Assembly: GCA_029782355.1 (NCBI GenBank)
Contig: JAKOUY010000023.1
Coordinates: 186,001 to 250,000, forward strand
Direction: 5' to 3'
Length of the DNA: 64,000 nt
From: Actinomycetes bacterium
GTDB lineage: Bacteria > Actinomycetota > Acidimicrobiia > Acidimicrobiales > Ilumatobacteraceae
Part shown: in pieces, positions 10,024 to 18,005 of the stretch
How positions within the stretch are numbered: position 1 is the stretch's first letter
Layout of the letters: every line of letters begins with the position of its first letter
Notes under the pieces: model-generated
Told to the model about the DNA's origin: nothing
What the model saw: only the letters and a program-made list of their open reading frames with translations
The model's database searches: none
Translations under genes and position numbers: made by a program

Positions 10024-11418
10024 CTACAGCAGTTCGGCGGCCAGGCTGGCCACCTCGCTGCGTTCGCACGCCGTGAGGGTGACGTGGCCGAAGCAGGGCT
10101 GCCCAGCGAAGGCCTGGATCAGGATCGCCAGGGCGTTGTTCGACTCGCCGAGGTATGGCGCGTCGATCTGGGTCGTGTCGCCGGTGAACACCACCTTGGT
10201 GTCCTCGCCGACCCGGGTCAGCACGGTCTTCAGCGTCGTCGGTTCCAGGTTCTGGGCCTCGTCCACGACGACGAACTGGCGGTGCAGGCTGCGGCCACGC
10301 AGGAACGTCACCGACTCGAGCGACAACTGGTTGCGACCGACGAGTTCGTCGACCAAGCGGTGGGCGTCGACCGCGCTGCGACGGTCGGTCAGGGCGACGA
10401 TGGCGTCGTGGATGGCCGACATCCACGGGTCGAGCTTCTCGTCCAAGCCGCCGGGGAGGAAGCCGACGTCGGCCCGGCCGACCGGAACGAGCGGGCGGTA
10501 CACGGCGAGGCGCTCGAACATCCGCCGCTCGACGACCTGCTCGAGTCCGGCGGCGATGGCCAGCAGGGTCTTGCCCGTACCAGCCCGCCCGTCGAGGGCG
10601 ACGACGCTGACGGTCGGGTCCATCAGCAGGTCGAGGGCGAAGCGCTGCTCCTTGGACCTCGGTCGCAGTCCCCAGGCCTCGGGGGCGCTGTGCCCGAGGG
10701 TGACCAGGTCGGGCCCTCGCCGGCGGGCCAGGGCGGACTGCGACCCGTTGCGCAGCACCGCGTATCCGTTCTCCTGCGGAGCGAGCGCGCCGAGCCGCGT
10801 CGCGGTGATCCGGCCGGCGGCGTAGATCTCGTCGACGACGGTCTCGTCGGTCTCGACGGTGGTCCACCCGGGATCGCCGAGGTGGCTCGGTGCCCCGCTG
10901 GGTCGGTGCTCGCGGGCCTGCAGCCCCAGATGGGCTGCCTTGATCCGCAGGGCGGCGTCGTTGGAGACCACCTCGACCAGGTGCCGGTGGAGGGCCTGGC
11001 CGAGGGCCGCGCCGATGATCCGGTTGTCCTCCTTGTCCGGGTCGAGGCCGTGCTCGATGAGCAGGTGCCGCTGCACCCCGTTGATCTCGATGCGCACCGT
11101 GGCACCGCCGACGTCGACCCCCACCGGGGTCGGATCGGCCAGTGATCCACCGGCGCGGATCCGCAGCTCCTCCAGCGTCCGCAGGGCCTGGCGAGCGGCT
11201 CGGCCGACGTCGTCGAGGCGGGCCTTCAGTCCGTCGAGCTCCTCGATCACGGTCAGCGGGATGACCACGTCGCTGCGGTCGAATCCGGTCACGCACCCGG
11301 GGTCGGCGATCAGCACCGACGTGTCCAGCACCAACGTGCACCGCAGTGAGGACTTGGCACCACCTCGCAGGTCGCCCGCAGGCGTGGGGCGGGCAGGTGC
11401 GGGCAGCAGCTCGGTCAC
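10024..11418 (-). CDS. PIN-PhoH family ATPase/ribonuclease (PhoH2-like)
   Basis: A 464-residue two-domain cytosolic protein. The N-terminal PIN nuclease domain (about residues 28-165) shows LVLDTSVLIADP, a glutamate in VIEELDGLK and VSNDAALRIKA with acidic metal ligands. The C-terminal PhoH P-loop ATPase (about 225-450) has Walker A GRAGTGKTLLA, Walker B FVVVDEAQN and sensor-like VVFTGDTTQID. PhoH2 proteins of mycobacteria are reported to be ATP-dependent RNA helicases with RNase activity. Start GTG 11418 has a GGAG ribosome site upstream. It diverges from the transketolase-like gene. Confidence 0.88.
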   Translation of the reverse strand: MTELLPAPARPTPAGDLRGGAKSSLRCTLVLDTSVLIADPGCVTGFDRSDVVIPLTVIEELDGLKARLDDVGRAARQALRTLEELRIRAGGSLADPTPVGVDVGGATVRIEINGVQRHLLIEHGLDPDKEDNRIIGAALGQALHRHLVEVVSNDAALRIKAAHLGLQAREHRPSGAPSHLGDPGWTTVETDETVVDEIYAAGRITATRLGALAPQENGYAVLRNGSQSALARRRGPDLVTLGHSAPEAWGLRPRSKEQRFALDLLMDPTVSVVALDGRAGTGKTLLAIAAGLEQVVERRMFERLAVYRPLVPVGRADVGFLPGGLDEKLDPWMSAIHDAIVALTDRRSAVDAHRLVDELVGRNQLSLESVTFLRGRSLHRQFVVVDEAQNLEPTTLKTVLTRVGEDTKVVFTGDTTQIDAPYLGESNNALAILIQAFAGQPCFGHVTLTACERSEVASLAAELL

Positions 11419-11576
11419 GGGCGCTCCAATCAGTGGGTGCGTCGGGTGGTTCCGTCGTGGCGCAACGCCCCCGTTGTAGTTCGCCGGGCCGGCCGGGCGG
11501 TGGATCCCTCGGGCATCCGTCCGGGACGCGCCGCCCGGGTCTCGGCGGGCCTGGCGCGCTCTGGCATCCTGAGCAG

Positions 11577-13892
11577 GTGACCGACCTGGAGACCTTGGAC
11601 TCGATCCAGCGGCGGGTGCTGTGGCTGGCCGTGCGGATGATCGACCATGCCAACCATGGACGCCCGCCGGGGGAGATCAAGGTCGGCGGCCACCAGGCGT
11701 CGTCGGCGTCGATGGTCTCGATCATGACCGCGCTGTGGTTCGGTCATCTCACCGGTCAGGACAAGGTGGCGGTCAAGCCGCACGCCTCGCCCGTCTACCA
11801 CGCCATCAAGTACCTGACGGGCGAGCTGGACCGCTCGTACCTGACCCGCCTGCGCCAGGCCGGCGGGCTGCAGGCCTATCCCAGTCGGACCAAGGACCCT
11901 GACGTCGCCGACTTCTCCACCGGATCCGTGGGGCTCGGCGTCGTCGCCCCGCTGTTCGCCGCGGCCGCCCGCCGGTACGTGGACTCGCACCGCGGCGGCT
12001 CCACCGGCGTCCCGGCCCGGTTCATCGCCCTGGCCGGCGACGCCGAGCTGGACGAGGGCAACATCTGGGAGGCGATCACCGACCCGGCCCTGCAGGGGCT
12101 CGGCAACGTGATGTGGGTGGTGGACACCAACCGCCAGAGCCTCGACCGCGTCGTGCCCGAGCAGAAGATCAAGAAGTTGATGGAGGTCTTCGCCGGCGTC
12201 GGCTGGCACGTGGTCGAGGCCAAGTACGGCTCGCTGCTCCAGGCGGCCTTCGCCCGACCAGGCGGCGAGGCGCTGCGCCGACATCTCGACGGCATGTCCA
12301 ACGAGGCCTACCAGTCGCTGTTCGCCGTGGACGGTCCGGCGTTGCGCCAGCGGCTGCTCGACGGTGCCGATGCCGCGCTGCTCCGACTCACCGGCGAGTA
12401 CGACGACGCCGGGCTGGCCGCGCTGGTCCAGAACCTCGGTGGTCACGACCTCGGCCTGCTGATCGATGCCTATCGAGCCTGCGACCGGGTCGTCGATCGT
12501 CCCAGCGTGGTCTTCGCCTACACGGTGAAGGGGTGGGGCCTGCCCATCGCCGGTGACCCGCTGAACCATGCCGCGCTGCTGTCGGCAGCCCAGGTCGACG
12601 AGCTGCGTGACCGGCTCGGGCTGCCGGTCGACGGCGAGTGGGACCGCTTCGACCCGACCACGCCCGAGGGGCGGCGCTGCGCCGGCCTCGGGGGCGAGTT
12701 GAACAACCGGCCGGTGACGTCGCGACCGGTCGTGGCCGTGCCGGTGGGGGTCGGTGGGGACCCGGGAAGCCGGCCGGTGAGCACGCAGGAGACCTTCGGC
12801 CGGCTGCTCGTGCGCCTCGGCGAGCGCCCGGAGGTGGCCGAGCGTCTGGTCACCACGTCGCCCGACGTCAGCGTCAGCACCGGCCTGGGCGGATGGATCA
12901 ACAAGATGGGAGTGTTCCACCCGGAGCAGCAGCCCGACTTCCTGGGCGAGGACCGCCTGCTGCGCTGGAAGCAGTCGGCCGCAGGTCGGCACGTCGAGCT
13001 GGGGATCAGCGAGATGAACCTGTTCCTGCTGCTGCACGCGCTGGGCGTGGCCCACGAGTTGCACGGCCACCACCTCCTGCCGGTGGGCACGGTGTACGAC
13101 CCGTTCGTCTGCCGCGGTCTCGATGCGTTGATCTATGCCCTGTACAACGGTGCCCGTTTCGTCGTCGCCGGCACGCCGGCCGGTGTGACGCTGGCACCGG
13201 AGGGTGGTGCCCACCAGAGCACGATCACCCCGTCGATCGGCCTCGAGCTGCCCGGGCTGACCTATGCCGAGCCGGCGTACGCCACGGCGCTGGACTGGCT
13301 GCTGTGCGACGGGTTGCGCCGGCTGTCCGACGCCGATGGCACCAGCCTGTACCTCCGGCTGTCGACTCGCCCGATCGACCAATCGCCGTTCGCCGCGGCG
13401 CGCGACCGGTTGGGGGAGGATCGGTTGCGTGCCGACGTGCTGGCCGGTGCCTACCGCCTCGGGGAGCCGCCGGGTGGCGCGGCCGATGTCGTGCTGGCCA
13501 CCTGCGGGCCGGTGGTGCCCGAGGTGCTGGCCGCCGCCCGCCAGCTCGACGACGAGGGAGTCGGCGCGCTGGTGCTCGACCTGACCAGTCCGGACCGGCT
13601 CTACCGGGGCTGGCGCGGCGACCTGCGCGACGCCAGCCGATCGGCTCGCCGAGCCGTGGGCGACCACCACCTGGCCGCAGTTCTGGCTCCCTCCGAGCGC
13701 AAGCTGCCCATCGTCACGATCCATGATGCGGCCAGCCATCACCTGGCTTGGCTCGGCGGGGTGTTCGGCGCTCCGGTCCTGCCGGTCGGCGTGGACGAGT
13801 TCGGTCAGTCGGGGACGATTGCCGATCTCTACCGGATCTTCGATCTCTCCGCCGACCAGATCGTCAACGCCGCGCTGGTCGCCCTCGCGTGA
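11577..13892 (+). CDS. Transketolase / pyruvate dehydrogenase E1-like thiamine diphosphate enzyme
   Basis: A 771-residue thiamine-diphosphate enzyme. The N-terminal half holds the cofactor motif (ALAGDAELDEGNIWEAI, ending VVDTNRQSLDR), which resembles the homodimeric E1 of the pyruvate dehydrogenase complex (AceE) more than classical transketolase. The middle pyrimidine-binding domain has STGLGGWINKMG and LGISEMNLFLLLHALG with the conserved glutamate, and the C-terminal transketolase domain follows (VLATCGPVVPEVLAAA). It is about 110 residues shorter than AceE and no lipoyl partner genes are near, so whether it works in a complex or alone is open. Start GTG 11577. Confidence 0.78.
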   Translation: MTDLETLDSIQRRVLWLAVRMIDHANHGRPPGEIKVGGHQASSASMVSIMTALWFGHLTGQDKVAVKPHASPVYHAIKYLTGELDRSYLTRLRQAGGLQAYPSRTKDPDVADFSTGSVGLGVVAPLFAAAARRYVDSHRGGSTGVPARFIALAGDAELDEGNIWEAITDPALQGLGNVMWVVDTNRQSLDRVVPEQKIKKLMEVFAGVGWHVVEAKYGSLLQAAFARPGGEALRRHLDGMSNEAYQSLFAVDGPALRQRLLDGADAALLRLTGEYDDAGLAALVQNLGGHDLGLLIDAYRACDRVVDRPSVVFAYTVKGWGLPIAGDPLNHAALLSAAQVDELRDRLGLPVDGEWDRFDPTTPEGRRCAGLGGELNNRPVTSRPVVAVPVGVGGDPGSRPVSTQETFGRLLVRLGERPEVAERLVTTSPDVSVSTGLGGWINKMGVFHPEQQPDFLGEDRLLRWKQSAAGRHVELGISEMNLFLLLHALGVAHELHGHHLLPVGTVYDPFVCRGLDALIYALYNGARFVVAGTPAGVTLAPEGGAHQSTITPSIGLELPGLTYAEPAYATALDWLLCDGLRRLSDADGTSLYLRLSTRPIDQSPFAAARDRLGEDRLRADVLAGAYRLGEPPGGAADVVLATCGPVVPEVLAAARQLDDEGVGALVLDLTSPDRLYRGWRGDLRDASRSARRAVGDHHLAAVLAPSERKLPIVTIHDAASHHLAWLGGVFGAPVLPVGVDEFGQSGTIADLYRIFDLSADQIVNAALVALA

Positions 13893-13919
13893 CACGGGGT
13901 GCGAGGGCCGAGCCGACCG

Positions 13920-13939
13920 GTTGTTGCATTTGCAACAAC
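13920..13939. promoter_or_regulatory. Perfect 9-bp inverted repeat upstream of the HU gene
   Basis: GTTGTTGCA, a TT spacer, and TGCAACAAC form a near-perfect palindrome 94 nt before the HU start. The 2-nt spacer makes an RNA hairpin unlikely, so it looks like a dimeric repressor or activator site. The core TTGCA..TGCAA recalls the half-sites of Fur-family regulators, but I cannot assign a protein. Confidence 0.5.
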
Positions 13940-13984
13940 GAGGATGCTTGAAAACGATGCGTCGAACCTGTTCGCTTATGTCCC

Positions 13985-13999
13985 GTAACGACTCGTTAC
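13985..13999. promoter_or_regulatory. Second palindrome upstream of HU
   Basis: GTAACGA-C-TCGTTAC is a perfect 7-bp inverted repeat with one central base, 33 nt before the HU start. A shorter palindrome, CGAAC-CT-GTTCG, lies at 13963-13974. Confidence 0.45.
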
Positions 14000-14032
14000 T
14001 CGACAACAGGTGCCTGGAGGTACATCGTCACA

Positions 14033-14317
14033 ATGACCAAAGCAGAACTGATTGAAGCAGTAGCCAAGTCGGCCGGGGTTTCCAAGGCCGACGCCGATCG
14101 CACGATCGGTGCCTTCTTCGACACCGTCGTGGCGACGGCGAAGAAGGGTGGCAAGGTGGCGTGGCCCGGGTTCGGCTCCTTCTCGACCTCGAAGTCCAAG
14201 GCTCGCACCGGTCGCAACCCGCAGACCGGCGCGGCGGTGAAGATCGCCGCCTCGACCCGGATGAAGTTCACCTCGAGCACCACGCTCAAGGCCGCGCTCA
14301 ACAAGAAGAAGAAGTAA
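14033..14317 (+). CDS. hup: HU-type histone-like DNA-binding protein
   Basis: A 94-residue HU/IHF family nucleoid protein: MTKAELIEAVAKSAGVSKADADRTI helical body, then the DNA-bending arm with KVAWPGFGSFSTSKSKARTGRNPQTG and a final helix with NKKKK. It dimerises and bends DNA. In mycobacteria and streptomycetes the same core can be fused to a long lysine/alanine/proline tail (HupB, HupS); here the core ends normally and the tail is a separate gene 31 nt downstream. The upstream 140 bp hold three palindromes. A TGGAGG ribosome site lies at 14015-14020. Confidence 0.93.
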   Translation: MTKAELIEAVAKSAGVSKADADRTIGAFFDTVVATAKKGGKVAWPGFGSFSTSKSKARTGRNPQTGAAVKIAASTRMKFTSSTTLKAALNKKKK

Positions 14318-14333
14318 CCACAAGGAATCCACG

Positions 14334-14339
14334 AAAGGA
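14334..14339 (+). promoter_or_regulatory. Ribosome binding site AAAGGA choosing ATG 14349
   Basis: AAAGGA lies 9 nt before ATG 14349 but only 3 nt before the in-frame ATG 14343, so 14349 is the better start of the AAPAKK gene. Confidence 0.6.
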
Positions 14340-14348
14340 CACATGATC

Positions 14349-14621
14349 ATGGCAACGAAGAAGGCCGCTCCGGCCAAGAAGGCCGCTCCGGCCAAGAAGG
14401 CTGCCCCGGCGAAGAAGGCTGCCCCGGCGAAGAAGGCCGCTCCGGCCAAGAAGGCTGCCCCGGCCAAGAAGGCTGCCCCGGCGAAGAAGGCTGCTCCGGC
14501 GAAGAAGGCTGCTCCGGCGAAGAAGGCTGCCCCGGCGAAGAAGGCTGCCCCGGCCAAGAAGGCTGCTCCGGCCAAGAAGGCTGCCCCGGCCAAGAAGGCT
14601 GCTCCGGCCAAGAAGAAGTAG
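14349..14621 (+). CDS. Stand-alone histone H1-like tail protein, 14 x AAPAKK
   Basis: A 90-residue protein made of MATKK, fourteen exact AAPAKK hexapeptides and a final K. Nothing else is in it. The composition matches the basic tails of actinobacterial HupB and eukaryotic H1, so it should be disordered, strongly positive and DNA-binding. It has its own ribosome site and lies in another frame than HU, 31 nt after the HU stop, so it is probably co-transcribed with HU and supplies the tail as a separate chain. Function is inferred from composition and position only. A 12-bp hairpin terminator follows. Confidence 0.75.
   Translation: MATKKAAPAKKAAPAKKAAPAKKAAPAKKAAPAKKAAPAKKAAPAKKAAPAKKAAPAKKAAPAKKAAPAKKAAPAKKAAPAKKAAPAKKK
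14364..14615 (+). repeat. 18-bp tandem repeat, 14 copies, coding for AAPAKK
   Basis: Fourteen 18-bp units differ only at third codon positions (gcc/gct, ccg/ccc, gcc/gcg). The synonymous variation shows selection on the peptide. Copy number may vary by slippage or recombination between strains. Confidence 0.9.
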
Positions 14622-14646
14622 TCGACGCTCGTCGACCGTACGGCAT

Positions 14647-14674
14647 GGTGGGGCGGGGTCGACCCCGCCCCACC
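14647..14674. terminator. Hairpin terminator after the HU/tail genes
   Basis: A perfect 28-bp palindrome gives a 12-bp GC-rich stem with a TCGA loop. No T-tract follows. Confidence 0.7.
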
Positions 14675-14692
14675 GTCGCGTCCGGCGCCGGG

Positions 14693-14698
14693 TAAGGT
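14693..14698 (+). promoter_or_regulatory. -10 element TAAGGT (predicted leaderless)
   Basis: TAAGGT ends 6 nt before ATG 14705. Confidence 0.5.
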
Positions 14699-14704
14699 CC
14701 GCCC

Positions 14705-15499
14705 ATGGAGACCATCTGCCGGGATCTCGCAGCCGAAACCGCGGAACTGGATCGGCTGGTGGCCGGGCTCGACGAGAGCGCCTGGCGCACGCCCACCCCG
14801 GCGGATGGATGGGACGTGGCCGACCAGATCAGCCATCTGTGGTTCTTCGATCAACGCGCCGCCCAGGCCCTCACCGACCCGGACGCCTTCCGCAACGAGG
14901 CCGACCGGTTGCTGGCGACCGGGAGGACGACGGAGGTCTCGGTCGAACCCGGCCGGGCGATGTCGGGCAGCGAGCTGCTCGCCAGCTGGCGCGCCGGCCG
15001 CCAGCAGCTCATCGACGCGGCGCGCCCCGTCGACCCGAAGCGGCGCGTCCCGTGGTACGGGCCGACGATGTCGGCGATGTCCTGCCTGACCGCCCGGCTG
15101 ATGGAGACCTGGGCGCACGGCATCGACGTGGCCGACGCCCTGGGCGACACCGTGCCGGCGACGGCGCGGCTCCGTCACGTCGCCCACCTCGGCGTCCACG
15201 CCCGACCGTTCTCCTACATGCTCCACGGGCTGGAAGTTCCCACCGATCCGGTGTTCGTCGACCTCGACGGGCCCGACGGCGAGGTCTGGACCTGGGGGGA
15301 GCCTGGTCCGGATCGGGTCGTCGGACCGGCGCTCGACTTCTGCCTCGTGGTCACCCAGCGGCGCAACGTCGCCGACACCGCCCTGGAGGTCACCGGCGAC
15401 GCCGTCCAATGGATGCAGATCGCCCAGGCCTTCGCCGGCGGCCCGGGGACGGGCCGGCCACCCGCCGGTGGCTCGCGGCCGGCTACAGATCCGTCATGA
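14705..15499 (+). CDS. TIGR03084-like protein, mycothiol-dependent maleylpyruvate isomerase family
   Basis: A 264-residue protein of the MDMPI/DinB-like helical-bundle superfamily. The N-terminal domain has the usual PTPADGWDVADQISHLWFFDQRAA with the metal-ligand histidine, and the motif LTARLMETWAHGIDVADALG with the second histidine. The C-terminal part is a small alpha/beta domain. Members are metal-binding proteins found in mycothiol-making actinobacteria; most have no known reaction, so I infer only metal and perhaps thiol dependence. The 3' end overlaps by 17 nt the end of the PIG-L gene on the other strand. Confidence 0.75.
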   Translation: METICRDLAAETAELDRLVAGLDESAWRTPTPADGWDVADQISHLWFFDQRAAQALTDPDAFRNEADRLLATGRTTEVSVEPGRAMSGSELLASWRAGRQQLIDAARPVDPKRRVPWYGPTMSAMSCLTARLMETWAHGIDVADALGDTVPATARLRHVAHLGVHARPFSYMLHGLEVPTDPVFVDLDGPDGEVWTWGEPGPDRVVGPALDFCLVVTQRRNVADTALEVTGDAVQWMQIAQAFAGGPGTGRPPAGGSRPATDPS

Positions 15500-16253
15500 G
15501 GTGGAAGGCCTCCGCCGCGGCCAGTCCGTAGGGGGCCCCGAGGACGGCCAGCCCGTCGCTGATCCGCCGATCGAAGTCGGCGAGCTGGGCTTCGTCGCTG
15601 GCCAGCATCGTGCTCTCGAACTGGCTGCGGTGGGCATGCAGCGCGGCGAGCTTGGCGGCGAGGTCGTCGGCGGACACCGCTTCGACGTGGTTGACCTGGT
15701 CGGCCTCGAACAGGAGGAGGGCGCCGGGACGGTGGTGGGCGACGCCCAGATCGGGGAAGAAGTGCGGATCGCGCGCCGCGACGACGGCGTCGCACAGCAA
15801 CTGCCCGGCGGCGCGATGGTCCGGGTGCAGGCGGTACCGCTTCCACGGGTCGTGGCCCAGCACGACAGCCGGGCGCAGCCGTCGGATCACCTCGACCACC
15901 CGGCGACACAGATCCGGGGTGACGCGCAGCTCGCCGTCGACCTGGTCGAGGAACTCGACGGACCCGGCGCTCGGGCCACACAGCACTCGGGCGGCCGCCT
16001 GCTGCTCGGCGCGGCGGGTCGCCGCCAGGGAGACGAGATCGGCCGTCGGATCCCACGTGCCCTTCGATCCGTCCGTGCAGATGAGGTGGTGGACGGCGCA
16101 TCCCTGGCGGGCCCACTTGGCCAGCGTGCCCCCGGCACCGAACTCGATGTCGTCGGGGTGGGCGCCGACGGCCAGCGCCGAGGGCGGGCAGGGGAACGAG
16201 GAGCCGACCTCGCCCGTCGCCGTGGGCGGCTGGCCGGGTGTGTTGGCGCTCAC
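15483..16253 (-). CDS. PIG-L/LmbE family zinc deacetylase (MshB/Mca-like)
   Basis: A 256-residue zinc-dependent N-acetylglucosamine deacetylase-type protein. The zinc motif AHPDDIEFGAGGT (His, Asp, Asp) and the third ligand region RYRLHPDHRAAG are intact. The family includes MshB (GlcNAc-Ins deacetylase of mycothiol synthesis), Mca, and antibiotic deacetylases; length and motifs do not decide among them. Its GTG start at 16253 overlaps the stop of cofC (GTGA), so it is translated from the cofC transcript. This link between a PIG-L enzyme and F420 synthesis is unusual. Confidence 0.83.
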   Translation of the reverse strand: MSANTPGQPPTATGEVGSSFPCPPSALAVGAHPDDIEFGAGGTLAKWARQGCAVHHLICTDGSKGTWDPTADLVSLAATRRAEQQAAARVLCGPSAGSVEFLDQVDGELRVTPDLCRRVVEVIRRLRPAVVLGHDPWKRYRLHPDHRAAGQLLCDAVVAARDPHFFPDLGVAHHRPGALLLFEADQVNHVEAVSADDLAAKLAALHAHRSQFESTMLASDEAQLADFDRRISDGLAVLGAPYGLAAAEAFHLMTDL

Positions 16254-16834
16254 GGGAGCGTGACCGAGCCGAGCAGCGGATGGGCCAGGTCGGCCGGGCG
16301 GTCGACGTCGAGTGCCAGGCGCCGGTCACGGCGCACGTGCACCGAGCAGTTCGAGGCGATCGCCGCCGCAAGGTGATGGTGGAAGCTCGCCGGCCCGTAG
16401 GCCACGGCGATCGGCGACGGCAGGGGCACGGCGAGGACGTTGGTGCCGTCGTCGAAGCGGTCGGGGACGAGGGTGACCGCGCCGGGTCGTGCCAGGCCGG
16501 CGAGGCCGTTGGCCAGGGGGAGGTCGCTGTGGGCCACCACGGCGTGGTCGTAGCCGTGACCGGCGAGATCGGTCAGGGCGGCCTGGACGGCACCGTTCAG
16601 CCCGGCGCCCGGCATCCAGACCACCTTGGCCCCGTTCGCCGTGGCGAAGTGGGCGACCTCGTCGTCGTCGCACACGACGTAGCGGTCCAGCGGGTCGGCG
16701 GCATCCAGGACCCGCCCGGCCATCCAGCGGGCCAGCGCAGCGCGCCGTTGCGGGTCGATGGTGCCGGCCAGGCGAGCCTTTGCCGCCCGGAAGGCCTTGA
16801 TCGGCACGACGAGCGCAGACTGCACGAGGTGCAT
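16250..16834 (-). CDS. fbiD: CofC/FbiD-type guanylyltransferase of coenzyme F420 synthesis
   Basis: A 194-residue nucleotidyltransferase that makes the activated three-carbon unit (phosphoenolpyruvyl- or phospholactyl-guanosine diphosphate) used to build F420. Visible motifs are ALVVPIKAFRAAKARLAG (nucleotide loop), YVVCDDDEVAHFA, GLNGAVQAAL, AVVAHSDLPLANG and LVPDRFDDGTNVLAVP. In actinobacteria the FbiD form uses phosphoenolpyruvate. I prefer ATG 16834 to GTG 16843 because MHLVQSALVVPIKAF matches the usual family N-terminus. It is first in a two-gene unit with the PIG-L gene. Confidence 0.86.
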   Translation of the reverse strand: MHLVQSALVVPIKAFRAAKARLAGTIDPQRRAALARWMAGRVLDAADPLDRYVVCDDDEVAHFATANGAKVVWMPGAGLNGAVQAALTDLAGHGYDHAVVAHSDLPLANGLAGLARPGAVTLVPDRFDDGTNVLAVPLPSPIAVAYGPASFHHHLAAAIASNCSVHVRRDRRLALDVDRPADLAHPLLGSVTLP

Positions 16835-16844
16835 CGTAGGCACC

Positions 16845-16850
16845 TACGCT
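16845..16850 (+). promoter_or_regulatory. -10 element TACGCT (predicted leaderless)
   Basis: TACGCT ends 6 nt before GTG 16857. The start of cofC lies only 22 nt away on the other strand. Confidence 0.5.
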
Positions 16851-16856
16851 CGCACC

Positions 16857-18005
16857 GTGACGGTGATCGGGATCCTCGGCGGGACCTGCCGCGCCGAGGT
16901 CGACGGCTGCGGCAACGTGCAGCGCGCCGACCGCAGCCGCCTCGGCTGGTACGTCGCCGCAGAGGATCGCTGGCACCGCCCGGCGGACGAGCCGACGGTG
17001 CGTCAACGGCGAGTCCAGGGCACGCCTGTGGTGGAGACCAAGCTGCGCATCCCCGGCGGTGACGCCGTCCAGCGGGTGTGGTGCACCGCCGACGGCGGCG
17101 GCCTCGTCATGGTCGACGTGCACAACGGATCCCCCGTGGCGATGGCGGTGGCGTTCGACCGGGGCGACATCTGGCTGCCGCGTGGCGGTGGCGCGCCGGT
17201 TGCCGGCATCGCCCTGCCCGCCGACGCCGTGGCCGTCCCGGTCGGGCACGCCGCCAGCGGGCGGATCGCCTGGCCACTCGATCCCCGACGCCGGGGTTCC
17301 GGCTCCGTCCCCGCCGACGCCACGGCGGACGCCGCGGTGCGCGGCTGGCTGCGCTTCGCCGAACGTGGTTCACGCCTCGAGCTGGCGGATCCGGCGTTGG
17401 TCGATGCGGTGGTCGCTGCCCGCTGCGACCTGGCCCTGGCCGACGACCCCGGCTCCGCCGACGACGGCGAGGCACTCGTGGCCGCCGGCCAGCTCGCCGC
17501 GCTCGGCCTGGTCGATCGGCTCGATGTCGCGGACATCGCCGGGCGGGTCGAGCGAGTGCTGCGCGCCGGCGCTCCGACCTGGCTCGGGCGAACCGGTCTC
17601 GACGGTGCCGCCGTCGCGCTTGCTGCGCTCGGCGAGCGGCGGGCGCTGGCCGACCTGGCCGCCGCCGTGGGGCACCTGGGACGGCCGCCCTCCGCCCCCG
17701 AACGGGCTCCGACCGGCATCGCCGTGGTCCCGTGGGCGGAGCGCCGGCTGGTGGGCACCGACGGGTCGCTGCTCCCGGGCGGGTTCGACCCGGCCTGGCT
17801 CGGTGCACCGATCGAGGCCCACGGCGTCCCCGTCGGGGCGAGCCGGGTGTCGGTGGCCGTGCGCTGGCACGGTGCCCGCCCGGCCGTGCTCTGGGAGGTC
17901 GACGGGCCGCCCGTGCGCCTCAGTTCGCCGGTCGTCGCTCCGGGTTGGAGCACCACCGAGGCCCGTGGCGAAACCCTGTGGCCGGCGCCACCCGCCGGTG
18001 TGTGA
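16857..18005 (+). CDS. Hypothetical protein coupled to a C69 hydrolase
   Basis: A 382-residue soluble protein I do not recognise. It has no signal peptide or membrane segment. The first third is rich in beta-type sequence (TKLRIPGGDAVQRVWCTADGGGLVMVDVHN), with an alanine/leucine-rich helical middle (about 165-280) and a return to beta-type sequence at the end (SRVSVAVRWHGARPAVLWEVDG). The architecture, beta domain then helical repeats, is loosely like enzymes of carbohydrate metabolism, but no catalytic motif stands out. The downstream C69 gene starts 8 nt before its stop codon, so the two products are made together. Confidence 0.7.
   Translation: MTVIGILGGTCRAEVDGCGNVQRADRSRLGWYVAAEDRWHRPADEPTVRQRRVQGTPVVETKLRIPGGDAVQRVWCTADGGGLVMVDVHNGSPVAMAVAFDRGDIWLPRGGGAPVAGIALPADAVAVPVGHAASGRIAWPLDPRRRGSGSVPADATADAAVRGWLRFAERGSRLELADPALVDAVVAARCDLALADDPGSADDGEALVAAGQLAALGLVDRLDVADIAGRVERVLRAGAPTWLGRTGLDGAAVALAALGERRALADLAAAVGHLGRPPSAPERAPTGIAVVPWAERRLVGTDGSLLPGGFDPAWLGAPIEAHGVPVGASRVSVAVRWHGARPAVLWEVDGPPVRLSSPVVAPGWSTTEARGETLWPAPPAGV

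Noticed and set aside
11430-14006. An 858-codon minus-strand frame opposite the transketolase-like gene.
   Set aside because: The plus strand encodes a recognised enzyme; the antisense product has no motifs and is rich in Gln, His and Arg.
14364-14615. Regular 18-bp repeats as a CRISPR-like array.
   Set aside because: There are no unique spacers. The repeats are codons for AAPAKK and vary only at silent sites.
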